Source: Wuchereria bancrofti | Taxonomy: Eukaryota > Nematoda > Chromadorea > Rhabditida > Onchocercidae | DNA: 64,000 nt | Reading direction: 5' to 3' | Assembly (NCBI GenBank): GCA_005281725.1 | Contig: SSBO01000007.1 | Coordinates: 2,238,402-2,302,401 of the forward strand | The notes under the pieces: generated by a model | What the model was told of the DNA's origin: nothing | The model's input: only the letters and a program-made list of their open reading frames with translations | Databases searched by the model: none | Part shown: positions 51,926 through 63,867 of the stretch, piece by piece | How the letters are laid out: every line of letters starts with the position of its first letter | Position numbering within the stretch: position 1 is the stretch's first letter | Program-made: the position numbers and the translations under genes

Positions 51926-54090
51926 ATGTTATTATTTAATTTGTTTTTTGAGGTACAATAATTTTAGTAATTTATTAATAGTATTTTATACACAACTCAA
52001 TTTTTTATCTCTCCAGTTTCTATTTTCTTATCAGATCAGGAAATGATTATTGCTTAAAATTTTTGTTGATTGATTCTTTATCTTATTTGGATTATTATTA
52101 AGCACAACTTTTTCCAAATAAGATGATGAAAAATTATTATGATGTGTAAAATGCTTAATTTTGATTCCTAGTAATGGCAAAACAGTTTCCACAGTGCAGT
52201 TAGATGAATCTTTGTTACATCGGTTTCTTTTTTTTTTTGAACTTGAAAAGTAGAATTTAATAAACTCAAGTATTATTATTATTTTTTCAATAAACTCAAG
52301 TATTTTGTTTTAATGCTCGTTTTTAATTTATACGCAGAATTCAGGCATGATTCCGTTTTATATAGCCACTATTACTTGGTATTGTTTTTTTGCAGTCATC
52401 ATGATAGCCTTAATGATATATTCTTCGCTAATTATCTTTATCTTGTCAATTTCAAAGTTTCTAAGTTGATGATTTATGATACCCAAGTATATCTTTTCAT
52501 TTGTTTATCTTGGAATTTCTTCATTGGTGTGCTATGTTTAATCCATTTGCAATATGTTCTTCATCCATTCACATAAGAGAATTAATTTATTTATACGCAG
52601 TTTATAGATTTTTTTGCCATGCAATTCTGCAGTATTTTGTCTTCAATTTTAAACAGATAGAACATACTGAATTGAAAATTGAAAGTGACTTTTATTTGAA
52701 ACAAAGGATTTGAAGTTATGTAAGAATTGCAATTTTTTGCGGAAATAATTTTATTACGACAGTTGGTTAAATTGTTGCAAATCTTGCTTCGTATCGAATT
52801 AAAATTTATTTTTTAAAAATTAGCCGTAATTTTCATTTCAAAACAGCTGTGGTTGTTTTCTATATCAGTACGTTTAGGATGTGTTGCATTACAGAGCGGC
52901 TAATTGGTCTAGTTAACTAAAGTACCTTAAGTGTTAAAAAAAAAAAAGCATTAAAAGGATGTTTAAGTTGTACTCTTTGTTTGGTTGAACCTATTGCCAT
53001 CTTTGTTGTTCGGTCAGTCGCCCTGATATCTTTCTAGCTCTGACAGGAACTGAATTTAACTTCAGTAAAGCCGCCGTATAATGCAAGAATGAAACAACTT
53101 TATAGTCTTAGATTTCACTTATTTGGTCATGCTACTGAAATAGTCTAAATAGTGTGTAAATTTTTATGTGGTTCTCTAATTTTTTGTATATATACCAACT
53201 GCAAAAATGCTTTTTTTTTAAATCGCTCTTTGGATTTAATTTTTCTTTACGCACACAATATGACTAAAACAATAAATGATTTCGATAGCTCTGAAAAATT
53301 TGAAACACATTGATGGAAACTGTTAAATCTGAAATTCATTGCCAGAAATTAGTTGTAAATGATAGGCGTTGGTCGCATTTTTCAAATGTTTTTTTTTCTT
53401 TGTATGTGTATAAAAGGGTGAATATTTTATTACAATATTCCATTTTCTAAATTTTTTCTTCCGAAGTGTCTTCCGAAAATTTAGTAAGGAAATAGGTAAA
53501 TTTAGGTGAGAGTGATTGTTGCGTTACGTTGGACATTTCTGACTTATTGTGATACTTCGACGTTTGGGCGGACTTTTGTTATCTTCACCACATCAACGTT
53601 TACGTAATTCTTATATGGGAGCCTACGACTCAACTATTGCCTTACATAGCTCACAATAAGCCTAGCAGGTATTTCTCATGTACCACTGCCGATTTCAACG
53701 TTCTTATCAACTATTTCAGTATGCTTAGTTTTTATTCTAAAACTAATTCATTACAAGGAAAAGTCGATGTTTTGCTGGGTTTCATTTAGGTTTGAGTTAC
53801 CGCTGTATCAAATGAATCTAAAATTTTTCTTTGGATTCTTTTTTCGAAAATTCACATAGCTTTTCTGGTATGATCTGTCCACTCTAACAGGATGCAAAAA
53901 TAACATGGAAATGAATAACATGTGTATTCAAGGGTCGATCGATGTTTTTCAAATGGAAACATTTCATCTTTTAATATTGTTCAGCCTTACCTACCTTGCC
54001 TTATACAAACAATCGTTTGCTATTCCTGGATTTTGCCATGATTCAAGGATTTAATCTCATATTAGACTAATGGTTGATATTGTTTAAATT
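51926..54090. other. SLC4 3' UTR side and upstream region of the 77-aa gene
   Basis: No supported exon. The first part must hold the SLC4 3' UTR; duplicated AATAAA-containing blocks lie at 52259-52294. Small open frames at 52313-52713 look like chance AT-rich frames. The stretch at 53510-53660 is slightly richer in G+C and could belong to the promoter or 5' UTR of the next gene. Confidence 0.4.
52259..52294 (+). terminator. Candidate poly(A) signals for the SLC4 gene
   Basis: AATAAACTCAAGTATT occurs twice, at 52259 and 52289, each with an AATAAA hexamer about 330-370 bases after the stop codon. Which one is used, if either, cannot be told from sequence. Confidence 0.35.
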
Positions 54091-54404
54091 ATGGCATCAG
54101 CACGCTCTCGCAGAATTCTACTTTTTGCTAAGGTCAAAGTTCACCACATTATACGACATACTCTATACGAGATGATCCTTTCGGTTTGTGTCTTTTTTGA
54201 ATTCTCGAAATTTTTTCTATGAAATGGATATCACATTTCATATTAAACGGTAAATATTTCCAGAGCGTTTTAGCAGGAGCGTTATTCGTTTGTTGGGAAG
54301 CATTGCTCTTGATATGCCTATTGACCTCTGCAGCTATTTCATGTTACCTGAGTCTGTGGTTCGCAAAGCCTGTCATCGAATATTTTTTCAGCGATCGGTT
54401 ATAA
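54091..54404 (+). CDS. Unrecognised 77-aa membrane microprotein, two exons
   Basis: Exon 1 (54091-54183) encodes 31 residues beginning MASARSRRILLFAKVKVHHI and ends at a GTTTGT donor. Exon 2 (54264-54404) follows acceptor TATTTCCAG and encodes 46 residues ending AKPVIEYFFSDRL. The 80-bp intron joins in phase 0. The N-terminus is basic (RSRR, K, K, HH, R). Residues about 26-63 are strongly hydrophobic (ILSSVLAGALFVCWEALLLI, then CLLTSAAISCYLSLWFA) with one buried glutamate, enough for one or two spans; the short tail carries charged residues. The basic-inside rule would place the N-terminus in the cytosol. I do not recognise the family. It could also be part of a larger gene with unseen 5' exons. 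Support is the intact frame across a canonical intron, an ATG with a plausible context, and a stop after a polar tail. Confidence 0.6.
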
Positions 54405-55001
54405 CGACTCAGATATGAAATGAACTTTGAACCCGTGGTTTACAGTTTTATTGTGAAATTAATTATTGAAAATTGATAGTGATGGTTATTTATTTACAAT
54501 ATTTGTTGCAAATTTTGATGTATAAAATTGCAAGGGTTTAATTTATCATTGGTAGTGGAAAGATACCTTAGCGTAAGGGCACATTCCTATGCATATCATA
54601 TTTTCATTTCCATCAAAAACTGAGCATTCATTACAGAAACGCTCACTTTGAGTTTGGCATTTGAGACGGAAGACCACGTGTGTAAAATATTGCAAGCTAA
54701 AGAAGGTGGAATGTTTAGTAGGCTGCCGAGTATTACACATATTGCTCAACATATAAAGTATAATAAACAATTCATTTGAGTATGTATTTCATGTTCCTTA
54801 TTTTATTCCTTTCTTACCAATCAATGCATGATTTTGCATTGGTGATAGGATGAGTATCTTCTTATGAGGAAAACTTCACTTGTTGGATAACATTACCGAA
54901 ATGTGAATACATGATAAACTATTTCTATGTAATATTATTTATTAAGACTGATATTCCAGTGCGTTTTTTTGTAGTGGAATATTACTATGTGACTCACTGT
55001 G

Positions 55002-55042
55002 GATAATAAAGTTTGTAATGCATTAAACAAATCACTCAAAAA
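55002..55042 (+). repeat. 41-bp direct repeat, copy 1
   Basis: GATAATAAAGTTTGTAATGC and the following bases through ATCACTCAAAAA recur at 55418-55458 with a single mismatch. Confidence 0.88.
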
Positions 55043-55235
55043 AATTTGCAGGTTGTTAAGAATCGATATAAACTGTTCAGCTTTTATTATGTGCCCTATT
55101 ATTTGCACTCACGTCACACTGGTTGTTAAATGTTTGCTTATCACTTGTAAGCATTCCACTGAGCAACTTTTCTTTATTTATTTTGATTGGTCAGTGAGTT
55201 CAATCCAATGGTCATTAATACAAAAAATATGGGTG

Positions 55236-55267
55236 CATTGTACGATTTTTAAAAACTCATGGGATTC
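55236..55267 (+). repeat. 32-bp direct repeat, copy 1
   Basis: CATTGTACGATTTTTAAAAA followed by CTCATGGGATTC recurs at 55387-55418 with about four changes. The second copy abuts the second copy of the 41-bp repeat. Confidence 0.75.
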
Positions 55268-55386
55268 AAATTTAGAATGACCTTAATTCCAAGAAAAAAA
55301 GTGTGCTTCTGAAACTATCAGAATTTCTGAACATGCCTTTCCCATTTACGGCTGAATTTTCTTTGTTCCTGTCATCCAATATTAAC

Positions 55387-55458
55387 ATTGCATGATTTTT
55401 AAAAGCTCATGGAATTCGATAATAAAGTTTGTAATGCATTAAACGAATCACTCAAAAA
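55387..55458 (+). repeat. Fused second copies of the 32-bp and 41-bp repeats
   Basis: Here the 32-bp and 41-bp repeats, which are separated by about 190 bases in their first occurrence and lie in the opposite order, are joined end to end. Confidence 0.75.
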
Positions 55459-58400
55459 CGTATTTAAAAAATAATGCATTAAGGAAATTTCTTTATGCTC
55501 TTGTTTAGCAATCCTTATAAATTATAGAAAGAAGGAGATAAAATTTTTTGATCGTTGTTAACGTTCTGAAACTTCCGAATATCGACATTTCCGCAAATCA
55601 TTGTTGCGTCCGTCAAGTAGCTGATTTTGTATCGGAAATCTCAAAATCAGTCAGTCAGTATAGGTTTAAACTTTTATATTTATGACACTCTATAACAACG
55701 TGTGTATAAAAAGTATTTATTTAGTAAAGATTTAACATTCTGGATAGTGTCTTGCTTGCAGTTTTTCTCCTCTGCAAAAATGTGTCTTCTTTTTTAACAT
55801 TATGATTTCTTATTTCACTTTACTTTGGTGTCATAAATATAAAAGTTTAAAGGATGTTTATATCATGTTTGTGATGAAAGCAGTATGAAATTTTCTGATA
55901 TCGGAAAGCCAATCTTATAAGAAGTTCAGCAACTGTATTCCTGGGGTACATTGAACATATTTGAGTGTCGTCTAAATTAATATGAAATTTAAAATTAACT
56001 CGCCATTCTTCGTTATCACTTGTGAACTGCTTCAACAACAATGTGCACAGAAGCATATGCTAAAAGTTATGCGAAATGAATTTAATTTGCAATATTTAGA
56101 TCATGGTCGATATAAAGCTGCTGCATATACTATATCCGTCGAGAAACATTTTTTGAATGTCTAGAAAAAAGCTTGGAGAAGAGGTTAAATCAAACTGGTC
56201 ATTCAAGATCTGTCATCAGTGACCTTGTTTCCAGTCGCACACAACGAAATGACTAATTAATGAGGAGATTTCTTAACTTATCTTTAAAACTCCTTGTTGT
56301 CGCTCCGCCATTCGTTTTTTGTTGTTTGGCATAAAAACGAACTGTTATGCTTGGTGTAACCTGTTACACACTATTCTTCAATTTTCAGAAAGTAATCGGC
56401 TTTAAAAAAGATAGAAAACTAGTACAGATCTGAGTGTGCTAACAGAATAAAATTGATCAACAGATTATGTATGTAGTGGTTGGAATCAAGTTTTTTTGAT
56501 AGTGATTTACTTTGAGAGTTAAGATGATGAGAAATATAGCAGGTGGGATTGTTTAATAGGAATTGAATCTAGTTCTATGATGTTAACGTGAAACATCAAA
56601 TTAATGTGTCTTCCTGTATCGCTTAAGGAATGGAACAAAACGCTAGGGTTTTGTCTAATGCTTGCCAAGAAGTTTACAATTGACAGTTCTATTGATGCCA
56701 GTTAGTGTTAGTTGCCCTCCCATCATTACGAAATTTAGGTAGAATTAACGATCGTTTTTCCACTCTTCGATATGGCTCAATTTTGCTTATTTATTGAGCA
56801 ATGTGTTTTGTACGCCATCCTCTAATCCTTTATAGCCCATAAGCGGGTAGTTCTGCTTCAGCCCAGACCATTTGGTATAATGATTATGCTTGAGTAATTC
56901 TCTGCCAGCATTTCATTGACAAACACTAATTAGTTCACTTAACTGAAGTAACTTTCTGTGATCTTTGAACTGTGTTTCATCAAATAATTTTGTTGTGGTG
57001 CTTCATTGTCATTTTCTGCTTATATAAGTGAAATTTAAAATATTCAGACTGGATGATATTCGATCAGTGTCGACAATTGGACAAAATATGAAAGGTAATA
57101 TTTTTTTTTTTTGATTTTTTAAAAATTTGAACTAAATGATAACACAGATTAAAGCTAAAGTAGTAAAGAAATCTGTGCTGAAGATATTCAAAGAATTCCC
57201 TTTAACAGCAAAAGTATAAGAATTTACATGTCTTATCAAAACCAGCTGGAGACGAAACAGACAATTTAATACTTTGTGAATTTGTAAAATCCTTTTCTTT
57301 TTACAAATGAAATTGCTTCTGTATCAGTGGGAAATACTTCCCGTCAGTTAATATTACCTTATTCTCCCTTATCTACCTTTTGATTACCTTATCTGTCGTC
57401 TGACATCCCATTGTTTCATCTTCACTATCCTCTTTTTCTATATTGCTCATTCATGTAAATTTTTTTTTCATAAGCTTTGTGGGAAATATCAGTCTTTGGT
57501 TGGGTTGCTGGTATAATTTGACCAAGTCTTTGGATAGATTACTAATATAATTTGGCGAAGTGAATACATGTTTTTGTTGCCGAAATATATGGATTTCCAT
57601 CTGATAAGGTCAATGGTTATACCTAAAAAGTCATTATACCTGAAAAACCACAATTATATCTTTTTCCAATTCGCATTTTTCCTAAATTGTGAATCAAGGA
57701 AATAGCTCTTATAATTTTTGTTATTTGCTCATAATCGTCATATTTCTATCGATTTAGAACACACATGCCTTCTTCAACGAACTATTGCAACTTGTAGTGT
57801 TCGGAAAGGGTAATTTAAAATTCGAAGGGATTTCTTGATATTTACATTCAGGTCCTGAATTCAGTTTTAAAACTAACTAATCATTTCTCCATCCTTTTCT
57901 TCAAAACTTTTAATCTCGTATTCTTGGATTGCATTAAGTGATTGTTAACATAAGCTATTCACTAAAACAAAATTCTACAGTTACCAATATTAGAATATTA
58001 GAGTTAGTGTTGCACTTGCTCGTTTGTTTGTCAAATGTCGGCAAATGAGTAAAATCAATGAAACGATTGATTTGAAATGATGTGAATGGTCTTGCCAGTT
58101 TTTCAAACAAATATACCATAAGTAGATGCTACAATGCGCTTTACTCCTGCATTGACCATTCACTGGTACACTTTATTCTTTTTTTCAAACATAGAACTGA
58201 TTAGCTGAAATAACACTGCTACAAGTTGAAAACATCTTTTGAACCTTTGGTCAGTTACTAGGCAACAGTAATTGTCAATGTCACATTTCCTAACATTTTT
58301 AATAAATGTTTTAATAAATGTTAAATAACAGCTAACTTGAATATGCCTATATATTTTATTTGATATTAATTGAAAATTGAATTTTGTAGATATTCTTTAC

Positions 58401-59400
58401 AATTCTTGGGTGGATATATAACTACAAAAAAAGTTATCTGCTAAAATCTCTTAGTTTTTTTTTCGAAATCTTACCCCTTTATTGTTAAAGTATTTTAAGT
58501 TTTAGTGAGCATTAAATGGGATAGCATTTTCAAACTGTAACAGTCTTTTCGAATTTAAACTATTTTCATTGATGTTTAGAAGAAGTTTCTGTATCATATA
58601 CTACTTTATTTGTATTTGTTTAAACATTGTTTTCATTATTTTTGTTCAGGCTTAAGAATAGTGTCTTCCACGTTCTTCATATGCCAAGGCTCAGTTTGCT
58701 TAGGAAAGAAGCTTTACTTGAAATGGCGTTAGTGTTTGCACAGAAATAAAAATTGTTTACTTTACAATCATAAAGAAATTAATTAGTTGTATATGATTAT
58801 TACTACTACTTTTAGACAAATTGTCGTTTTTGGCGTTTTTTACCAATTTTCACTACGAATTTAAAAAAAAAAAAAAAACTCTAACATTACTTTGTAACTG
58901 TATCATCACCACATAAATGCTAAAATGCGGCTTTGTAAGCGTGTAAAAAAAGTACTTTAATTGCCGATATCTTTGAACAATAATAATAGTTAATAAAGTA
59001 TACTACTGCAGTGGATATTTGACAATATCCAATTAATGATCATAGAACTGTGATAATAATGAACATCAGAATAATTTCAAGACGCTAAAAATTAGTTTGT
59101 AATAAAAGATTTCTGAAAAAGAGAAGTGAAGAATGAAACAAGCGAAATTTACAAACTCGTTTATTCATCATTCTATTAATGAATCTCACAAATTCTATTA
59201 TGTGTAAATTTTTTTGCATGACACAGTCCACCAAATGTCGTTTTTATATGAAAGTATATGAAAGTCACTGAAGTATTTTCCTGTTAGATGAAATAAAGAA
59301 GATGGAAATAGATAGATACTAAGATGTTAAGAGAAAGAAAAGTAATGGAAGAAATGAGGGATTTCTATCACCAATACTTCATGTCACCTCTAGTTGTTTT

Positions 59401-59446
59401 GAAAGTTCGCCAGCACCATTTGAGACTTTGGTGCTGGCGAACTTTC
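59401..59446. repeat. Perfect 18-bp inverted repeat with 10-nt loop
   Basis: GAAAGTTCGCCAGCACCA at 59401-59418 is perfectly complementary to 59429-59446 across a loop of TTTGAGACTT. The stem is G+C-richer than its surroundings and can be extended by four more pairs past a two-base bulge (outer TTTT/AAAA). It is either a transcribed hairpin RNA or a small palindromic insertion. Confidence 0.9.
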
Positions 59447-60440
59447 TTAAAACCTGCGAGACTATAGTAACTATAACTGAAGCAAAAAAGTAATGACAAG
59501 GATAGGAAGCAAGGTCAAGTAGTTCAACATTTGTACTACCCACACGTTATTTTTAGCATTGTGCCACTAAGCAGTGAATTGAACACATATGTACGACTTT
59601 GTCTCCTAGTTCTTTGTATCTTCCAATTTTTCAGATGTCTTCTCATATTCTGGTATGATCATTGCTTATAGTACTTCTACGACACTGCCATGTCGTACTT
59701 CATAACCCTGCCATGTATTTTCCGTCAGTTTTTCCTCTCATAATTTGGTGACAGCTACGAATTCGATGTCTTCTCAACCAGGGAAAACGAAATTTGCATA
59801 ACTACAAAAATCTCTTTCAGCAGCTTTCTCTTCTTTTACTTTTCAACTAATGGATATATTATCTGCTAGGATGTATGGCTATTATTTTTGCTGTCCAATG
59901 AGTCCAATTTATTCTGTTTTTGTACGCTGACCCATGTATGATATCAACTTGTTTCTATTGCGCATATGATTCACTGTTCCATTTAAATCAGCTTTATTAC
60001 TTCCCAACTTCTTTTAAATACTCATCCCAGATTTCCTCCTGTTCTGAAAATGGAATTATTATTGAATATACAAATTATTCTACATTTGCACCTGATCTTA
60101 TAGCAACAGTCGTAAATTTCGGTGTTTCAGTTCACAACGAACATTCAGAAATTTAAATTTCACCTGATCCTTGCTGAAAAAATCTGCTAGTTTCAATTTA
60201 AATCATTTCACCATCTACATTTGTCATTTGTTGCGGTCACTGTGAGAAGAGATCTGGAATTTACAAAAATAAGTTCTGCTTTCAAAGTTATATTTGTTCA
60301 ATTTAAATGAGTATAATCTACTTAAATTCTGATAATTAGTGCTACCTGTCGTGTGATCTTGTTTATGGGAATAAAAGTAGTTAGTTAAACTGACAATTAT
60401 TTTGTTAATTTTATTGCATAAGGTGGATCGTTTGCATGTG

Positions 60441-60520
60441 ACTTACGATATGTTTTTGGATCATATGTTAGGTCTTTGTTACTTACTCATATGTTTAGAT
60501 CATATATTTAGGTCTTTGGT
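60441..60520. repeat. 40-bp tandem duplication
   Basis: Two adjacent 40-base units each begin ACTTAC and end AGGTCTTTGTT or AGGTCTTTGGT, with about six differences. Confidence 0.85.
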
Positions 60521-62021
60521 ACTTAAAGGTGGGTTATTATCTTGAAGTGTTTTGGTTTATCTCAAGATAAGGACTCAAAATAATAAAAAATTAAATAACG
60601 AAACAAAACGTAAATAAGGAAATGAAAATAAATGAATAAAATGAAAATGAAAGAATTAAGAATAGATCATATTCTCACAGTTTGTTTCTGATTCAATTCG
60701 AATTTCGGATTGCAAACTTGAAAAGTAAGAATTTAGAGATTGGTGGATGTCTCTTCTCACCATTTCTTTTCATACTAACATCGTCAATATAATCATTTAT
60801 CACAGAGCCATTATCGTTGAAATCGTAATCAGATAATTATCCCAATAATGATAACTGAAGGTTTTCCGTCAACTCTTTACTTTCACTCTTTGATTAAAAT
60901 TGATTTCGATTTTTTGATTAAAATTGGTTTTTTGAAGGAATTAAGTTAATGCATTGAAATTTTGAATCTCAGAACAGGTCTTGTTTCTTTGCCGTGAAGG
61001 CAAACTAGATGATATGATTCATCCATTTCTAACGCAATTATCGCTTTTTTCAGCTTTTACCGCCTCCTCATTGTTCGAACTGTTGAAGTGCCTCTTCATT
61101 GATCCTATTCATAGGATCAGTCACTTCATTAATCTGTGATCAATTTGTCATAAATTATTTAGATTGCTTTTTTTATGAAACAGAAATTGTTCGCAAACTT
61201 TTATATTTGTTAATTGTCACATATATTGTCATATTGTCAACAAATGTTGTCATCACTTTTGACATCCTTATCCAACCAACCTTAATCATAGTAGTTTGTA
61301 ATTACTCGCACACAGAATAGTTGTCGTTTGCTTGTAGTCAAAGTGGAGGACATCAAATATATTTCTTTTTTAAATTACTAACAGATAAAGAAAGAGATAT
61401 CTTTATATTTAACCAACCCTTGAAAACTTGCATTGTTCACAGCGAACTGTAAGACTCATCATTTTTAATTTAATGTTCTTAGATGCTAATATGCGAATTC
61501 CAGAGTAGTAATTGTATTTCTAAAGTTTCTAAAAAAAATTCAGAACTAAAGTTGTCATTTGCCTCCCGTCAAAGTTATTTATTCTTACTTATGATTATTT
61601 AAAAGAGGACACGGAACGAATACTTTTGTTACGTGTCTTCTTGACAGATTTAAATAAAACAGTACGTGATATTCAAGCTTTCCTTATGTCTAGAATGAAA
61701 TATCAGAAGGAAATACTACCTGTATAAACAAAATCTCTGTAGCATTTGTTTCAAAATACAGCACTGAAAAAGGTGATAGATTGCAGAGTTTGATTTAGGA
61801 AAAGTAGTGGATAGTGGTATCCATTAGATGGACAATAAACTGGAACATGTTTCCTTCTCTCGAAAGCATAATTAAATTAACCCGCTGAAATGGACAGACA
61901 AATTTCTGCACTAACCACTAGTCTCTAATGTAATAGCATGACTAAATGGGACATAGTATGCAAATATGATGCATCACAATATCATGTATACACTTCTGAA
62001 TGTTACTTTTTTAATCGAAAT

Positions 62022-62388
62022 AACTGAAACGTAAGTAATAATAACCTATGGTATTACTGTGTGTTATATGTTATATCTCCTTCTGTTCTTTAATCATTGT
62101 CTTTTGTTGGTTAATGTATACATAAAATTGTTGTTATAATTTGAAATGGCAAATGTTAGAGGTTGCAAGCGTTGTTATTATTTGCACACAATAAATGTGA
62201 CAATTTTGAAAGAATCATGTGTGTGAGGGTTATAAAAGAATTAACATTTTTATTTTATGTGTACATTAGCAAACAAAAGACAATGATTAAAGAACAGTAG
62301 GAGGTATTAAAGAACAGCAGGAGCTCTGTGTTATAAATATATATAGCACAAAGCAATAGTATAGGTTATTATCACTTATATTTCAGTT
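62022..62388. mobile_element. 367-bp inverted-repeat (MITE/fold-back-like) element
   Basis: The left arm begins AACTGAAACGTAAGTAATAA and continues to about 62130. The right arm (about 62250-62388) is its reverse complement, ending TTATATTTCAGTT. The best-matching inner part is TGTTCTTTAATCATTGTCTT, perfect in both arms, with a handful of mismatches over about 110 bases. The right arm carries an extra internal duplication (ATTAAAGAACAG, twice), so it is longer. The unpaired centre (62131-62249) has no coding capacity. No clear target-site duplication was seen. Confidence 0.75.
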
Positions 62389-62788
62389 GTGGTGGTTCAA
62401 ATACCTGTCAGTCTATCATGAAGTGATAATATCAGAGACATCTTTGTTTGTCTTTGTTATTAAATAAGCACAGTCAGAAAGAGAAATGATTTGTTGCTGT
62501 TCAGATCACACTTTTCTTTTTCTTTATCCCACTTTTTTTCAAGATAGTTTCTCCTCTTTTCATATTTCACTGAATATTATCATTTCCTTTCACCGTTCTT
62601 CCAGTTAAGTAAAAATTGAATCATTAAATAAAATTCATTGAATGGTATGCGATTGTTAATGTTATCAATTTTCCTTTTTGTCTCAATTTTATTCCTCTTT
62701 TTTAATTTTGAAAAAAGTTTTGGAACCAAACCAACAACAACCTTTACTGATATCATCTAAGAAGTCGCATCTTCGTGATTATTGCAAC

Positions 62789-63867
62789 ATGGATATGAGT
62801 GACAGTGGTAAAGGATTACTGGCCAGTATCCGCAACTATCCGCCAGGAGTATTTTTCATGCTGGGCAATGAATTCTGCGAACGTTTCAGTTTTTATGGCA
62901 TGCGAGCGGTCTTAATTCTATATCTTATCACCGAGCATCATTTCAGTGAAAGGTATACAAATGCCATTTTAAATGTGTAATCAAGAATCAAATTGAATTA
63001 AATTTGTTAACCATAATGTAGTTACTTTACAGTAAAGCATCGCTTTTCTACCATTCATTCATTGCATTTGCTTATATCTCACCGTTGCTTGGATCCATCG
63101 CAGCGGATAACTATTTCGGTCGATTTCGAGTGATACTTTGGATGTCTGCTATTTACGTAATTGGTCATGTATTGTTATCAGTCGGTGCTATACCAGAACT
63201 GAATCAAAGTTTCCGTTTGATATTCGATTTTGGCGGATTAGCTGTCATTGCTTTTGCTACCGGTGGTATAAAACCTTGTGTTTCTGCATTCGCTGCTGAT
63301 CAGGTTGAATTTTTTGCGGTAAAAATGAGGAGAGGAAGTATTGGAAGGATTTGTAAATCTGTTTTTAAGTGCTATCTTTTTTGCTCTTTCAAACCTTTTT
63401 AATAAGTTGTTTCTTTTTTTTTTTTTAAATTCGATTTATCTAATGTTCAGATTTGCTTTTCAAGTATTTAGTTTGAAGAAAAGCAAGTGTATGAAAGGAA
63501 TCAGTTTTTCTCCTTTTTCTATTTTGCTATCAATGCTGGTTCCCTGCTAGCAATTTTATTGACACCAATATTGAGAGGACGAGTGAAATGCTTTGGTTCT
63601 GAATATTGTTTTCCGCTAGCGTTTGGTAAGTGAAAACAGTAAATGTGATTTTGTATTCTTTCGCGAACAGGGTGGTATGACGTAAAAGAAATTAACGAAA
63701 TATTGCAATTCAGGTGTTCCCGGTGTACTGATGTTGCTAGCCTTCATACTATTTCTGGCCGGTTGGAAATATTATAAAATAGTACCACCTGCAAAGGGTA
63801 ACGTCGTTTTCAGTGTCATCTGTTGCATTTGTTACGCAGCTCGAGAAAAATTACGCAACGTTATGAG
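62789..63867 (+). CDS. SLC15A: SLC15 proton-coupled oligopeptide transporter, N-terminal part (cut by window end)
   Basis: Four exons are visible: 62789-62952, 63033-63303, 63472-63625, 63714-63867, all in phase, encoding about 247 residues; the remaining two thirds lie beyond the window. Family marks are the ExxERF motif in MLGNEFCERFSFYGMRAV, the first PTR2 signature around LLGSIAADNYFGRFRVILW, GGIKPCVSAFAADQF, and the second signature FFYFAINAGSL. These proteins carry di- and tripeptides with protons into cells, typically intestine in nematodes. The first in-frame ATG is at 62789 (MDMSDSGKGLL). The frame stays open upstream (EPNQQQPLLISSKKSHLRDY) behind a possible acceptor (GAAAAAAG at about 62717), so the true N-terminus may be longer. 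The fourth exon ends KLRNVMR at a GTGCTA donor; a TCTAATCAG acceptor at 63919 leads into a short frame that soon stops, so the next exon is probably outside. Confidence 0.93.

Larger units (their letters stand above)
54405..62788. other. 8.4-kb repeat-rich region, no supported gene
   Basis: Open frames here (for example 54999-55280, 59920-60156 and 61099-61320, plus; 54546-54770 and 55847-56056, minus) are short, AT-driven, lack family motifs, and I could not extend them through splice sites. It contains the near-identical 41-bp repeats at 55.0/55.4 kb, the perfect hairpin at 59401-59446, a 40-bp tandem duplication at 60441-60520 and the inverted-repeat element at 62022-62388. Its 3' end must include the promoter of the peptide transporter. 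Confidence 0.45.

Noticed and set aside
52313..52713. Phenylalanine/leucine-rich frames after the SLC4 stop
   Set aside because: Typical of T-rich 3' UTR sequence read in frame; no start context or motif.
59920..60156. 78-codon plus-strand frame in the gene-poor region
   Set aside because: No family match recalled and no exon boundaries that link it to anything.
61089..61120. 8-bp palindrome GATCCTAT-TC-ATAGGATC
   Set aside because: Short enough to occur by chance in 64 kb of AT-rich DNA and without nearby features.
62395..62410. GGTTCAAAT resembling a tRNA T-loop (B box)
   Set aside because: No acceptor stem, anticodon arm or A box at the required distance on either strand. No tRNA gene was found anywhere in the window by eye, although a tRNAscan run would be decisive.
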